A DNA stretch of 64,000 nt from Paraburkholderia silvatlantica (GTDB taxonomy: Bacteria > Pseudomonadota > Gammaproteobacteria > Burkholderiales > Burkholderiaceae). Location: the NCBI RefSeq assembly GCF_003096715.1, contig NZ_QEOL01000017.1, positions 1 to 64,000 on the forward strand. Reading direction: 5' to 3'. The translations under genes and the position numbers were made by a program. Positions within the stretch are counted from its first letter, which is position 1. Each line of letters opens with the position of its first letter. The notes beneath the pieces are model-generated. The model was not told where the DNA came from, ran no database searches, and was given only the letters and a program-made list of their open reading frames with translations. Below, piece by piece: positions 48,575-56,682 of this stretch.

Positions 48575-49426
48575 CTAGCCTGTGCCGAGTCCCGACGCGA
48601 GCAATTGCAGCGTTGCCGCGGTTCGCGGCTCGCGTACCCGCGAGTGAAGCATCACTTGTGAAACCGGCAGCGCGGGCAAACCGAGCCGCGCGCCGACGTC
48701 GATCAGTTCGCGCGGCGCGACCCGGCGCGCCAGCGGCGAGACCGCGAGCCCTGCGGCCAGCGCCGCGCCCACCGCGGCGACACCGCCGCCCACGAACACT
48801 TCGGTCCACGCCACGCCCGCGGCGTCGAGCGCGCGAATTGCCGCTGCCCGCACCGCGCATGGCGCGGCGAGCAGCGCGAGCGGCAGCGCCGCGCCGGGCT
48901 GCCACTGCCATTGCGGCGCGGCGAGCCAGACGAGCGGCTGCGCGAAGAGCCGGCGGGCATCGCCGCGTGGCGCCTCCTCTTCCTCCCGACGGACGATGAC
49001 GGCATCGAGCCGACGCTCGTCGAACTGTGCAAGCAGTTGTGCCGAGAGCCCCAGATGCAGTTCGATCACGAGCCCCGGATCGTGAACGCGAAGCTGGGCG
49101 AGCTGGCGGGCCAGGTTGGCGTCCGCAACGTGCTCGCTCAGGCCAAGCGCGAGGCGCCGTTCGTCGCCTGAAAGCGCCCTGAGCGCGCGCTCATGTGCAC
49201 CCAGCAGGTCGCGCGCCGCGGCGAGGAACGTGAGGCCATCCGCCGAAAGCCGCACGACGCGCGGCGTGCGTTCGAGCAATTGCTTGCCCAGATGCGCCTC
49301 GAGGCGCTTGAGCTTGAGGCTCACAGCCGATTGCGTGGTGTCGAGGGCGTCGGCGGCGCGCGTGAAGCTGAGCAGTTCGGCGACGAGCACGAAGGCGCGC
49401 ACGGCGTCGAGATCCAGTGGTTTCAT
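48575..49426 (-). CDS. LysR family transcriptional regulator
   Basis: A 283-residue LysR-type regulator. The N-terminal winged helix-turn-helix is complete (LDAVRAFVLVAELLSFTRAADALDTTQSAVSLKLKRLEAHLGKQLLERTPRVVRLSADG, ~6-66). The effector domain begins near residue 88 (RRLALGLSEHV). It is divergent from a tautomerase gene across 100 bases that contain an inverted repeat, which suggests it regulates that gene and itself. The effector-binding domain is short and Ala/Leu-rich. The ligand is unknown. Confidence 0.92.
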   Translation of the reverse strand: MKPLDLDAVRAFVLVAELLSFTRAADALDTTQSAVSLKLKRLEAHLGKQLLERTPRVVRLSADGLTFLAAARDLLGAHERALRALSGDERRLALGLSEHVADANLARQLAQLRVHDPGLVIELHLGLSAQLLAQFDERRLDAVIVRREEEEAPRGDARRLFAQPLVWLAAPQWQWQPGAALPLALLAAPCAVRAAAIRALDAAGVAWTEVFVGGGVAAVGAALAAGLAVSPLARRVAPRELIDVGARLGLPALPVSQVMLHSRVREPRTAATLQLLASGLGTG

Positions 49427-49448
49427 TTCAGATGAAAATGGATGAAAT

Positions 49449-49478
49449 ATCTATCTATGCCTGTTTATTATGATAGAT
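49449..49478 (+). promoter_or_regulatory. Inverted repeat between LysR gene and tautomerase gene
   Basis: ATCTATC (49449-49455) and GATAGAT (49472-49478) form a perfect 7-bp inverted repeat with 16 nt between the arms. The downstream arm adjoins TATTAT (49466-49471), a possible -10 of the tautomerase gene whose -35 is poor, as expected for an activator-dependent promoter. Likely the LysR-type binding site. Confidence 0.5.
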
Positions 49479-49526
49479 CGCACCTAAGCTGATGTCATGT
49501 CAAACCCACCCAAGCAGGAGATCGAC

Positions 49527-49910
49527 ATGCCGTTCACCCGTATCGCTGTTCGCGCAGGCAAGCCCGCCACGTATCGCAAGGCGCTCGCACAGGGCATTCA
49601 TCAAGCGCTGATGGAAGTGTTCAAGGTGCCTGAAGACGACATCTTCATGGTCATCACCGAGCACGATGCCGATAACTTCGTGTTCGGCCGGCATTACCTC
49701 GGGATCGAGCGCAGCGACGATCTGGTCATGATTCAGATCGCCTTGAACAACACGCGCGGGCAGGATCAGAAGAAGGCGCTGTTCGCGCAGATTGCCGAAA
49801 ACCTCGCGCGCGATCCCGGGGTGAGGCGCGAGGATGTGTTCGTGAATCTCGTGGATGTCGCGCGGGAGAACTGGTCGTTTGGGAATGGGGTGGCACAGTA
49901 CGCGACTTGA
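49527..49910 (+). CDS. Tautomerase family protein
   Basis: A 127-residue protein of the 4-oxalocrotonate tautomerase superfamily, of the longer type (~130 residues, Tautomerase_2-like). Removal of Met exposes the catalytic Pro (M-PFTRIAVRAGK). The fold includes ALAQGIHQALMEVFKVPEDDIFMVITEHDADNFVFGRHYLGI and DVFVNLVDVARENWSFGNG, matching cis-CaaD/oxalocrotonate tautomerase-like relatives. ATG 49527 has AGGAG six bases upstream. The in-frame ATG at 49497 would hide the N-terminal proline. Regulation by the divergent LysR protein is likely. Confidence 0.88.
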   Translation: MPFTRIAVRAGKPATYRKALAQGIHQALMEVFKVPEDDIFMVITEHDADNFVFGRHYLGIERSDDLVMIQIALNNTRGQDQKKALFAQIAENLARDPGVRREDVFVNLVDVARENWSFGNGVAQYAT

Positions 49911-49929
49911 GCGCTGAGCCTGAAGCCGC

Positions 49930-51021
49930 CTACAGAGCCCGACTCACCAGCAACGGATCGACCACCCCAATCGCCTCCGCATCCCGGCTCGCATAGGGCA
50001 GTTTATGCAGCACGAATCGCATGGCATTGAGCCGCGCGCGCTTCTTGCAATCGGAGCGAACGACCGTCCACGGCGCATCGGCGGTGTCCGTCTGCGAGAA
50101 CATCGCCTCTTTCGCCTGCGTGTACGCGTCCCACTTGTCGAGCGAAGCGAGATCGACAGGACTCAGCTTCCATTGCTTGAGCGGGTGCACCTTGCGTTCC
50201 TTGAAGCGCCGCCGCTGCTCGCCACGGCTTACCGAAAACCAGAACTTGATCAGGTGGATGCCGCTGCGAATCAGCTGCCGTTCGAACTCCGGCACCTGCT
50301 GCATGAAATCGGCATATTCCTCAGGCGTGCAGAAGCCCATGACATGCTCGACGCCCGCGCGGTTGTACCAGGAGCGGTCGAACAGCACGATCTCTCCCGC
50401 CGAAGGCAGATGCTGCACATAGCGCTGGAAATACCACTGGCCGCGCTCGACTTCAGTGGGTTTTTCGAGTGCGACGACGCGCGCGCCGCGCGGGTTCATA
50501 TGCTCCATGAAGCGCTTGATCGTGCCGCCCTTGCCGGCTGCGTCGCGGCCCTCGAACAGGATCACCACGCGCTGACCCGTTTCGCGCACCCACGCCTGGA
50601 GCTTGAGCAGCTCGACCTGCAGCCGATACTTCTGGCGCTCGTAGGCGCGCCGCGACATCAGATTGCGATACGGATAGCCGCCTTCGCGCCAGCCAGAGGC
50701 GAGTTCGTCGTCGGGGTGGCGCGTGCGCGAGTTGCGCCAGTCGGCAGGGTTGCCTTCGAGGATCAGGCTGCGCAACCGGGCGGCTTCGTCGGGCGACATG
50801 CCTTGCATCAACGCCGCGATCGACTCGATCAACATGGCGGGCGAATCGCCCCCGGCACGGGTGCGTGCGGCGAGATCGTGGACAGCGCCCGCGATGGCCT
50901 CGCTCGCGGATTCGACGGCACTGTCGACGGTGCGCAACTCGGCGCTGTGCGGCGTGACGAGCGGCTGTCGTGCGGCGGGGCCGGTGGTGTCGGAAGCGGA
51001 GAAGGGAATGGATTTGGGCAT
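49930..51021 (-). CDS. ppk2: Polyphosphate kinase 2 family protein
   Basis: A 363-residue PPK2-type kinase that moves phosphate between polyphosphate and nucleotides. The Walker A loop is ILFEGRDAAGKGGTIKRF with Lys164 and the Walker B/lid segment is IVLFDRSWYNRAGVEHVMGF. EKPTEVERGQWYFQRYVQHLP and SVSRGEQRRRFKERKVHPLKQWKLSPVD also match. The C-terminus (WTVVRSDCKKRARLNAMRFVL) fits class I PPK2. About 110 N-terminal residues precede the kinase domain. The start at 51021 has no clear ribosome site, and the reading frame stays open to 51246, so the start is uncertain. A CHAD-domain gene lies 0.7 kb away. Confidence 0.9.
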   Translation of the reverse strand: MPKSIPFSASDTTGPAARQPLVTPHSAELRTVDSAVESASEAIAGAVHDLAARTRAGGDSPAMLIESIAALMQGMSPDEAARLRSLILEGNPADWRNSRTRHPDDELASGWREGGYPYRNLMSRRAYERQKYRLQVELLKLQAWVRETGQRVVILFEGRDAAGKGGTIKRFMEHMNPRGARVVALEKPTEVERGQWYFQRYVQHLPSAGEIVLFDRSWYNRAGVEHVMGFCTPEEYADFMQQVPEFERQLIRSGIHLIKFWFSVSRGEQRRRFKERKVHPLKQWKLSPVDLASLDKWDAYTQAKEAMFSQTDTADAPWTVVRSDCKKRARLNAMRFVLHKLPYASRDAEAIGVVDPLLVSRAL

Positions 51022-51205
51022 GGTGTCGGCGGGTGCGGAGATGGGACTGCGTGCGGAGTGACTCGCATCCAGGGCGTGCGCGTCGAAGAAGGCAGGCGCA
51101 TCGAAGCGCGAGCGGCAACGGCGCGCAGGGAAGTCGTCGCGGCTTGAGGGGCAGGGCAGCGACGAGGCAAAAGCCGGCGCGCGGATGGCCGGCGCCAGCC
51201 CGCTA

Positions 51206-51249
51206 CCAGACAACTGCCAGACAACTACCAGACAACTACCAGACAACTA
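51206..51249 (+). repeat. Four 11-bp tandem repeats upstream of ppk2
   Basis: Four consecutive 11-bp units CCAGACAACT(A/G) occur. Three are identical and the first differs only in the last base. They lie between the DUF465 gene and the ppk2 start. The period is about one helical turn, so the units would face the same side of the DNA. Confidence 0.9.
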
Positions 51250-51276
51250 CCTGCCAGCGCTGGACGCCGCCTGGTT

Positions 51277-51495
51277 TCAGGCGTTTGCCGCCTTTTTGAG
51301 GATGAGGTAGAGCGAGTCCTTGAGTTGAAGCTTTTCCTTTTTCAGCTGCTCGACTTCGCTGCCGTGCGAAGCCAGGATACCCGCCTCCATGTTCTTGATC
51401 TGCTGGTCGAGTTCGTTGTGACGATGAAAAATCCGGGCGAAATGTTCGTCCTGGATCTTGAGGCGCGAAATCAAATCTCTGTACTCAGGGAACAC
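51277..51495 (-). CDS. DUF465 (YdcH-like) small protein
   Basis: A 72-residue acidic/basic coiled-coil protein of the DUF465 family. It shows PEYRDLISRLKIQDEHFARIFHRHNELDQQIKNMEAG and EVEQLKKEKLQLKDSLYLIL, the typical conserved halves. Translation starts at GTG 51495, with AAGGAG six bases upstream. The molecular function of DUF465 is unknown. It shares strand with ppk2 and ends 255 bases before it. Confidence 0.9.
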   Translation of the reverse strand: MFPEYRDLISRLKIQDEHFARIFHRHNELDQQIKNMEAGILASHGSEVEQLKKEKLQLKDSLYLILKKAANA

Positions 51496-51726
51496 TCAAT
51501 ACTCCTTATAGACTGGCCAAGTTAGGCAAATTGAAACGTAATTTTTCCACCGTCTAGTCGTGGCAGTCTTGATCATCGTCAGATTACGGCTTCCCGAAGG
51601 GTCAGGGACGTTACCTGGGGCATCGAGGCGCGCTCGCGTGTACCATCGATCGCGTCGTCGCAGTTCCTGGCTCTCCATCCACTTGCACTGTTCCAATCCG
51701 TCGCCCTACAGAACCCTGGAGCGTTC

Positions 51727-53376
51727 ATGGATCGCGTTCTGGAAATCGTGCTGGACGTCGTGATCCCGGCAGCGCCGGATAGAAAAAGCGCAAAAGCCGC
51801 CGCCACCATGGCAACGGCGTCCAGGGCGCACGCCAGCCCGAAACCTTCGCAGCAGGCTGCCAGCCTGTGCGCGGTTTTGCCGCCGCTCGTGGCGCAACCC
51901 GAAGCGCGCCAGCGCGTGACGACGGTCGTCTTCGACCGCGGCGGCGTCCTTGGAAGGCTCGGCTGGCGCGTCGCGGTCGAATCGCACGGCGGCACGCAGC
52001 ACGTCGTCGTGTCGAGCCGGCGCGTTCATACGCCGGGAGTGACCGTGATCGCACCGATCTTCGAGGCGGCGCTCGATGCGAACGGCATCGCGCATGCGCT
52101 CTTCGACGCCGCGCCCGAGCCGTTTCGCGAGGCGCTGGGCAGCGCGGACGATCTCGCTGCGTCGGCCACGCTCGTGGCGACACGCAGCCGCTGGCAGTGG
52201 CCGCGCGACGGCATCGACGTGCTGCTCACATTCGACGAAGACTTGCACGAGCCGTCGGCAGCGCCACAAGAACCGGCGGCGCAGGACGCTCGCGGCGCGG
52301 ATGCGGCGCCCCCGCCCGACTTGCACGAGTTGCGCGTGAGCGCGCCCTGGCCCGAAGGCGAGGACGAGCGGCCCATCGTCGATGCGCTATTTGCCTGTGC
52401 CGGCGACCTCGTCGGGGCGCTGCCCGCATTCGTGCGCCTGACCGACGCCCTCGACCGCGCCAGCGCCGGCAGCGTGACCGGCGACGCCGAAGCCATCAAG
52501 GCCGAAGCCGTGGATCTGGGCGGCGCGGCCACAGCCGAGGCCGCGCTCGTGGCGATCGGGCGCAACATCAGCGCGCAGTGGTTCGGCAATGACACGGGCG
52601 CGCGCGACAGCAAGAACGGCGAGTTCATCCATCAGATGCGCGTGTCACAGCGGCGGTTGCGCACCGCCATGCGTATCTTCTCGCGCTGGTGCGACGAAAC
52701 CTGGGAGACGCGCATCGAGCCGGAGCTCAAATGGCTCGGCGGCCTGCTCGGCGATGCGCGCGACCGCGATGTCTTCGTCGAATCGACGCTGCCGGCGCTT
52801 GCCGCCGCCGACGTCGAGCCGGGGCGCTGGGACGCGATTCGCGATGCGGCAAACGCGCAACGCCTCGCCGCGCGCGCGCGGCTGCGCGAGGCGCTGGCCT
52901 CGCAGCGCTACGCGCGGGCGGCGCTGGCGTGGCTCCAGTGGCTCGACTTGCTCGCGCGGCGCGCGCACGACGCCGGCAGCGCCGGGTTTTCGCTGCACCG
53001 CCACGCGAAGCGGCGTGTGCGGCGCTACTACGAGCGGCTCGCGAGCACGCAAAAGCTCACGGCCATCGACGAGGCGAGCCGTCACCGCGCGCGCATCAAT
53101 GCGAAGTATTTGCGCTACACGATCGAATTCTTCGCTACCCTCACGTCGCGCCGCACGCGCGTGGAGGTGGCGCGCGCGCTCGCGCGGCTGCAGAGCGTGC
53201 TCGGCGACGGCAACGACGCCGCAGTGGCCTTGCGCTATCTCGAGCGCATGGATGCCGAGCCGTATCAGCTTGGGTTCGCGCGCGGCTGGTGCGAGGCCGT
53301 CAAGCGCTATACGGCGAAGGAGGGCGAGCGCCTGTTGCGCGAACTGGGTGAGCCGAAGGTACCGCGCGGCGCCTGA
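51727..53376 (+). CDS. CYTH-like/CHAD domain protein
   Basis: A 549-residue protein. The C-terminal ~265 residues form a CHAD domain, a helical bundle that binds polyphosphate. The first repeat contains EFIHQMRVSQRRLRTAMRIF with His302, and the second has SRHRARINAKYLRYTIEFF. LGGLLGDARDRDVF and LQSVLGDGNDAAVAL are the connecting signatures. The N-terminal half resembles a CYTH (triphosphate tunnel) domain but is degenerate: the expected ExExK strand reads LEIVLDVVIP. A Pro/Ala/Asp-rich linker lies at ~180-200. ATG 51727 follows TGGAG at good spacing. Proximity to ppk2 supports a polyphosphate role. Confidence 0.85.
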   Translation: MDRVLEIVLDVVIPAAPDRKSAKAAATMATASRAHASPKPSQQAASLCAVLPPLVAQPEARQRVTTVVFDRGGVLGRLGWRVAVESHGGTQHVVVSSRRVHTPGVTVIAPIFEAALDANGIAHALFDAAPEPFREALGSADDLAASATLVATRSRWQWPRDGIDVLLTFDEDLHEPSAAPQEPAAQDARGADAAPPPDLHELRVSAPWPEGEDERPIVDALFACAGDLVGALPAFVRLTDALDRASAGSVTGDAEAIKAEAVDLGGAATAEAALVAIGRNISAQWFGNDTGARDSKNGEFIHQMRVSQRRLRTAMRIFSRWCDETWETRIEPELKWLGGLLGDARDRDVFVESTLPALAAADVEPGRWDAIRDAANAQRLAARARLREALASQRYARAALAWLQWLDLLARRAHDAGSAGFSLHRHAKRRVRRYYERLASTQKLTAIDEASRHRARINAKYLRYTIEFFATLTSRRTRVEVARALARLQSVLGDGNDAAVALRYLERMDAEPYQLGFARGWCEAVKRYTAKEGERLLRELGEPKVPRGA

Positions 53377-53455
53377 CGCGCCTCTCTATAATCGCTGGCG
53401 GATTGGCGGGCGCCGAACCGTCGCTCGTTTCGGCTTGTCTTAGCTTGCCTTGCGC

Positions 53456-54382
53456 ATGATGAATCCCACGAAACCTGACACCCCATCCGCCGGAGCCGGC
53501 CACGCCGACGCCGTTTGCACCGATACATCGACACCCGCCGAAGCGCCGGAACTGGGTCTGGGCGGCTCGGTCTGGTTTCAGTCCGGCCAGCAGATGCTGG
53601 GTGGCGCGGCGCGCATCGCGCTTCTGGAAGCCATCCATGCAACCGGTTCGATCACCGGCGCCGCGAAAGCGGTCGGCATGAGCTACAAGGGCGCCTGGGA
53701 CGCCATCGACGCCATGAACAATCTCGCGGGCGAGGCGCTCGTGGTGCGCGCGACGGGCGGCAAGGGCGGCGGCGGGACGACGCTCACGCCGCGGGCGCTG
53801 CGGCTCGTCGACACGTTTCGCGTCATCGAGCAGGAACACCGGCGCTTTCTCGAGCGTGCGGCGCACGCACTCGGAGCCGTTTCGGGCGAAGGCAGCGACG
53901 CACACGCTGGCGGGTTTGCGCGCGACCTCGCCGTGCTCGGTCGCTTCGCCATGCGCACGAGCGCGCGCAATCAGCTTTTTGGCACCGTCTCGGGGATCGT
54001 GCGGGGCGCGGTGAACGACGAGGTGTCGATCGCGCTGCCCGGCGGCGACGTCATCGTGGCCACGACCACACACGAGAGCGCCGAAGCGCTTGGGCTTGCC
54101 ACGGGCGCGCCCGTGGTGGCGCTCGTGAAGGCAACCTCGGTCGTGCTGGTCGCGAGCGCGGCGGATGCGGCGCGGCTTTCGGCGCGCAACCGGCTGAGCG
54201 GGACGATCGAGGTCGTGCGGCGCGGCGCCGTGAACGCCGAAGTGACACTCGTCCTGCCGGGCGGCACCGTGATCGCCGCGATCGTGACCGAAGGGAGCGC
54301 GGACGCACTGGGACTCGCCGCAGGGCAAGCGGCGACGGCCGTGTTCAAGGCTTCGAGCGTGCTGCTAGGCGTGGCCGGCTGA
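53456..54382 (+). CDS. modE: ModE-type molybdate-responsive regulator
   Basis: A 308-residue regulator. The N-terminal winged helix-turn-helix (GGAARIALLEAIHATGSITGAAKAVGMSYKGAWDAIDAMNNLAGEALVVRATGGKGGGGTTLT, ~45-108) is the ModE signature. Two molybdate-binding Mop/TOBE domains follow: ARNQLFGTVSGIVRGAVNDEVSIALPGG… and ARNRLSGTIEVVRRGAVNAEVTLVLPGG…. It should sense molybdate and repress modABC-type uptake, but no mod gene lies in the window. The start is uncertain: ATG 53456 or 53459, or TTG 53450. There is no clear ribosome site. Confidence 0.9.
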   Translation: MMNPTKPDTPSAGAGHADAVCTDTSTPAEAPELGLGGSVWFQSGQQMLGGAARIALLEAIHATGSITGAAKAVGMSYKGAWDAIDAMNNLAGEALVVRATGGKGGGGTTLTPRALRLVDTFRVIEQEHRRFLERAAHALGAVSGEGSDAHAGGFARDLAVLGRFAMRTSARNQLFGTVSGIVRGAVNDEVSIALPGGDVIVATTTHESAEALGLATGAPVVALVKATSVVLVASAADAARLSARNRLSGTIEVVRRGAVNAEVTLVLPGGTVIAAIVTEGSADALGLAAGQAATAVFKASSVLLGVAG

Positions 54383-54418
54383 GCGGCGCGCGATGGAGGA
54401 CCGCCCAGTCAGGCAGGT

Positions 54419-55120
54419 TCAGGCGTGGCGCTGTGCGGGCAGCGCGAGGCCGTTGCGGGTTTGCGAGACGGGAGCGACTGGCGCGCGGTTGGCGCGGTTG
54501 GCCTTCCATTTGGCGCGCACATAGGGCCGGTCGTGACCTGAAACCGTAAGCGCGATGTTGGTGACCCAGCGATGCGTGGGTACATGGACGTTGTGCAACG
54601 CGACAGTCAGCGCCGTGAGGCTCAGCGCGACGGCCGCCGCGGAAATTCGCCGGGCCTGCGCCTGCCACCAGTAGCGCGCAAATACGAGTGCGGTGAGCGC
54701 CCCGACTACACAGCCCGTGACGGCCTCGGAAGGCGAGTGAGCGTCGAGCACCACGCGCGAAAGCGCGACCGCGAGCCCCACTGCGAGGCCTATGGTCACG
54801 CCTGCGGCGCGCACGAAGGACGGCGTGCCTTGCAGCATCAGGAAAAACGCGACGGGATAGACGGCCGTGGACAGCATGGCGTGGCCGCTGATACCCGTGA
54901 AATCCAGTTCTCTTACGCCGACGCCCCAGCCGAGAAACGCGATCTTGGTGAGCGTCACGAGGCCGATTGCCAGACCGAGCACCAGCACCCAGCTCGCCGC
55001 CATCCGCCATGAGTAGCCGACCACGAGCCATAGCGCGATCGCCAACGCGAGCGGCAGGGTGAGGCCTGCGCCGCCGAGGTTGGTAATCGAGTACCAAAGG
55101 TGAATGGGCAAATCTGGCAT
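54419..55120 (-). CDS. PAP2 superfamily membrane phosphatase
   Basis: A 233-residue integral membrane protein with five to six helices. The PAP2 motifs are partly recognisable: FTGISGHAMLSTAVYPVAFF (phosphatase motif SGH) and ALSRVVLDAHSPSEAVTG (SRxxxxxH, with Glu where Asp is usual). The first KxxxxxxRP motif is weak. The family dephosphorylates lipid or carrier pyrophosphates such as undecaprenyl-PP. ATG 55120 is used. ATG 55183, inside a palindrome, would add 21 polar residues. The C-terminal ~30 residues are basic and Asn/Ala-rich. Confidence 0.8.
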   Translation of the reverse strand: MPDLPIHLWYSITNLGGAGLTLPLALAIALWLVVGYSWRMAASWVLVLGLAIGLVTLTKIAFLGWGVGVRELDFTGISGHAMLSTAVYPVAFFLMLQGTPSFVRAAGVTIGLAVGLAVALSRVVLDAHSPSEAVTGCVVGALTALVFARYWWQAQARRISAAAVALSLTALTVALHNVHVPTHRWVTNIALTVSGHDRPYVRAKWKANRANRAPVAPVSQTRNGLALPAQRHA

Positions 55121-55420
55121 GAGTCCGCGCTGCAGGCTGTCTGAAGGGGATACTGAGGTTGCAGGGGCTAGCCCCTGCTGCATGGCGACTTAACGCGCGA
55201 GCCGGCTGGCTGGCCGACATGCGCGTGAGACAAGCGTCCAGTATAGCTGCCTCGCATAGACGCAGGCGTGCCTCGTGGAACGCACACGCAGAACGCACAC
55301 GCGGCCGCAATCGAATCGGTCCGATCTGCAGCGTCATCCAAATGATGTTATTGTGCGTTGCACAACGACGGATCGCGGCAAAACGCCACGATGTGTCGGA
55401 CCCCTTTTACGAGGCCATAG
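55121..55420. other. Divergent intergenic region with two palindromes
   Basis: The region separates the PAP2 and esterase genes. It holds the perfect 18-bp palindrome GCAGGGGCTAGCCCCTGC (55161-55178) and TTGTGC-GTT-GCACAA (55351-55365). No gene or canonical promoter was recognised. The second element lies 55 bases upstream of the esterase gene and contains TGC-N3-GCA, the type of half-sites reported for PhaR-like regulators of polyhydroxyalkanoate genes. Confidence 0.55.
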
Positions 55421-56599
55421 ATGACGAAAAATCTGACGAAGCTATGGGCAGGTGGCATGCGACGTCTGCTCGCCATCCAGACCCGGGCGGCGCGCGACGC
55501 CCTGAAAGGCGCGCGGATCGATACCCCCCAGCCGCAGGCAATCTGGCGCGCCGCTCAGGCCGCTGCCGAGCAGGCCGCCAGGCAGGTCACGCCGGCGCAC
55601 GCGAGCGGTGCGCCGGTGCGCGAATCGCGCGTGGGTCCGCGCGCGGCCGCCTGGGCCGCGGGCGAATGGCACCGCGCGGAGCACCTTGTACCGGCGAACG
55701 ACCAGCATGTCGGGCGATCGCTCCCTTACGGGCTTTATCTGCCGCCGGGGCGCAAGACGGCGGGCATGCCGCTCGTCGTGATGCTGCACGGATGCAAGCA
55801 GTCGATGGACTCGTTCGCCGAAGGCACCCGCATGAATCTGCTCGCCGACCGCCATGGCTTCGCGGTGCTGTATCCCGAGCAGACGGAACGCGCGCACCCG
55901 CACCAATGCTGGCACTGGTACGACTCGCGCGACGCGGCGGGCGGCGGCGAAGCGGCATCCATCGTTTCGCTGATCGACACGCTCGTCGAGGAGCACGGCT
56001 TCGACCGTTCGCGCGTCTATCTGGCGGGTCTGTCGGCGGGAGCGGGGCTCGCGATGCTGCTCGCAGTACGCTCGCCCAGCCGTTTCGCCGCCATCGCACT
56101 GCATTCCGGCCCCGCTTTCGGTGAAGCGCGCTCTGGCGTGACGGCGCTCGATGTAATGCGGCGCGGCGTGCACCACGATCCGGTGGCGCTCGTTGATACC
56201 CAATTGGGCGCGCGCATTCACCCGGGCATGCCGGCGATCGTCGTGCAGGGCGACGCGGACACCGTCGTCGCGCCGGTCAACGCGGAACAGCTCGCGGTGC
56301 AACTGCTGCGCCTGAACGGTCTTGCGGATACGCGTGGCGTGCGTCAGGGCGTCGTGTCGCGCGAGACGTTCAAGGACGGCTATCGCGAGCAGGATTACGA
56401 GCTGGGCGGCGCGAGCGTCGTGCGGCTGTGCCGCGTAGCGGACCTTGACCACGCCTGGAGCGGCGGCGACGACACCGTGCCGTTCCATTCCTCGACGGGA
56501 CCGGACGCGAGCACGCTGATCTGGGACTTTTTCGAAGCTCATCGCCGGGAGGCCTTCGACGAGGCCTACGACGCCGAATTGACGCAGGATGTTGGCTAA
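55421..56599 (+). CDS. PHB depolymerase family esterase
   Basis: A 392-residue alpha/beta hydrolase of the PHB-depolymerase/LpqC group. The oxyanion segment is PLVVMLHGCKQSMDSFAEGTRMN. The catalytic triad is Ser205 (YLAGLSAGAGLAM), Asp278 (VVQGDADTVVAP) and His344 (DLDHAWSGGDD). No secretory signal is evident. The ~90-residue N-terminal region (TKNLTKLWAGGMRRLLAIQTRAARDALKG) is amphipathic and may bind granules, which would suit an intracellular substrate. Extracellular depolymerase domains are absent. An upstream TTGTGC/GCACAA palindrome may be regulatory. Confidence 0.85.
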   Translation: MTKNLTKLWAGGMRRLLAIQTRAARDALKGARIDTPQPQAIWRAAQAAAEQAARQVTPAHASGAPVRESRVGPRAAAWAAGEWHRAEHLVPANDQHVGRSLPYGLYLPPGRKTAGMPLVVMLHGCKQSMDSFAEGTRMNLLADRHGFAVLYPEQTERAHPHQCWHWYDSRDAAGGGEAASIVSLIDTLVEEHGFDRSRVYLAGLSAGAGLAMLLAVRSPSRFAAIALHSGPAFGEARSGVTALDVMRRGVHHDPVALVDTQLGARIHPGMPAIVVQGDADTVVAPVNAEQLAVQLLRLNGLADTRGVRQGVVSRETFKDGYREQDYELGGASVVRLCRVADLDHAWSGGDDTVPFHSSTGPDASTLIWDFFEAHRREAFDEAYDAELTQDVG

Positions 56600-56620
56600 A
56601 CGCGACTACGGGTGATTTAG

Positions 56621-56652
56621 GGGTTTACCCTTAACAGGGTTTACCCTATAAT
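56621..56652 (+). promoter_or_regulatory. Promoter with tandem operator-like repeats (DUF3563 gene)
   Basis: GGGTTTACCCT occurs twice (56621-56631 and 56637-56647), 16 bases apart. The -35 TTTACC (56624-56629) lies in the first copy and the perfect -10 TATAAT (56647-56652) abuts the second, with 17-nt spacing. Each copy is a hyphenated palindrome (GGGT-TT-ACCC), as expected of a dimer-binding site. Each also contains GTTTAC, a GTWWAC sequence. Confidence 0.7.
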
Positions 56653-56668
56653 TGAACCATTCGATTCG

Positions 56669-56682
56669 CGGGCACGTGCCCG
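56669..56682 (+). promoter_or_regulatory. 14-bp palindrome in the 5' UTR of the DUF3563 gene
   Basis: CGGGCACGTGCCCG is a perfect palindrome located between the predicted transcription start and the ribosome site. As RNA it could form a short hairpin, and as DNA it could bind a dimeric regulator. Confidence 0.5.

Noticed and set aside
54480..54505. GCGCGGTTGGC repeats near the end of the PAP2 gene
   Set aside because: They encode the Asn/Arg-Ala tail of the protein and are explained by coding sequence. They are too short to call a repeat array.
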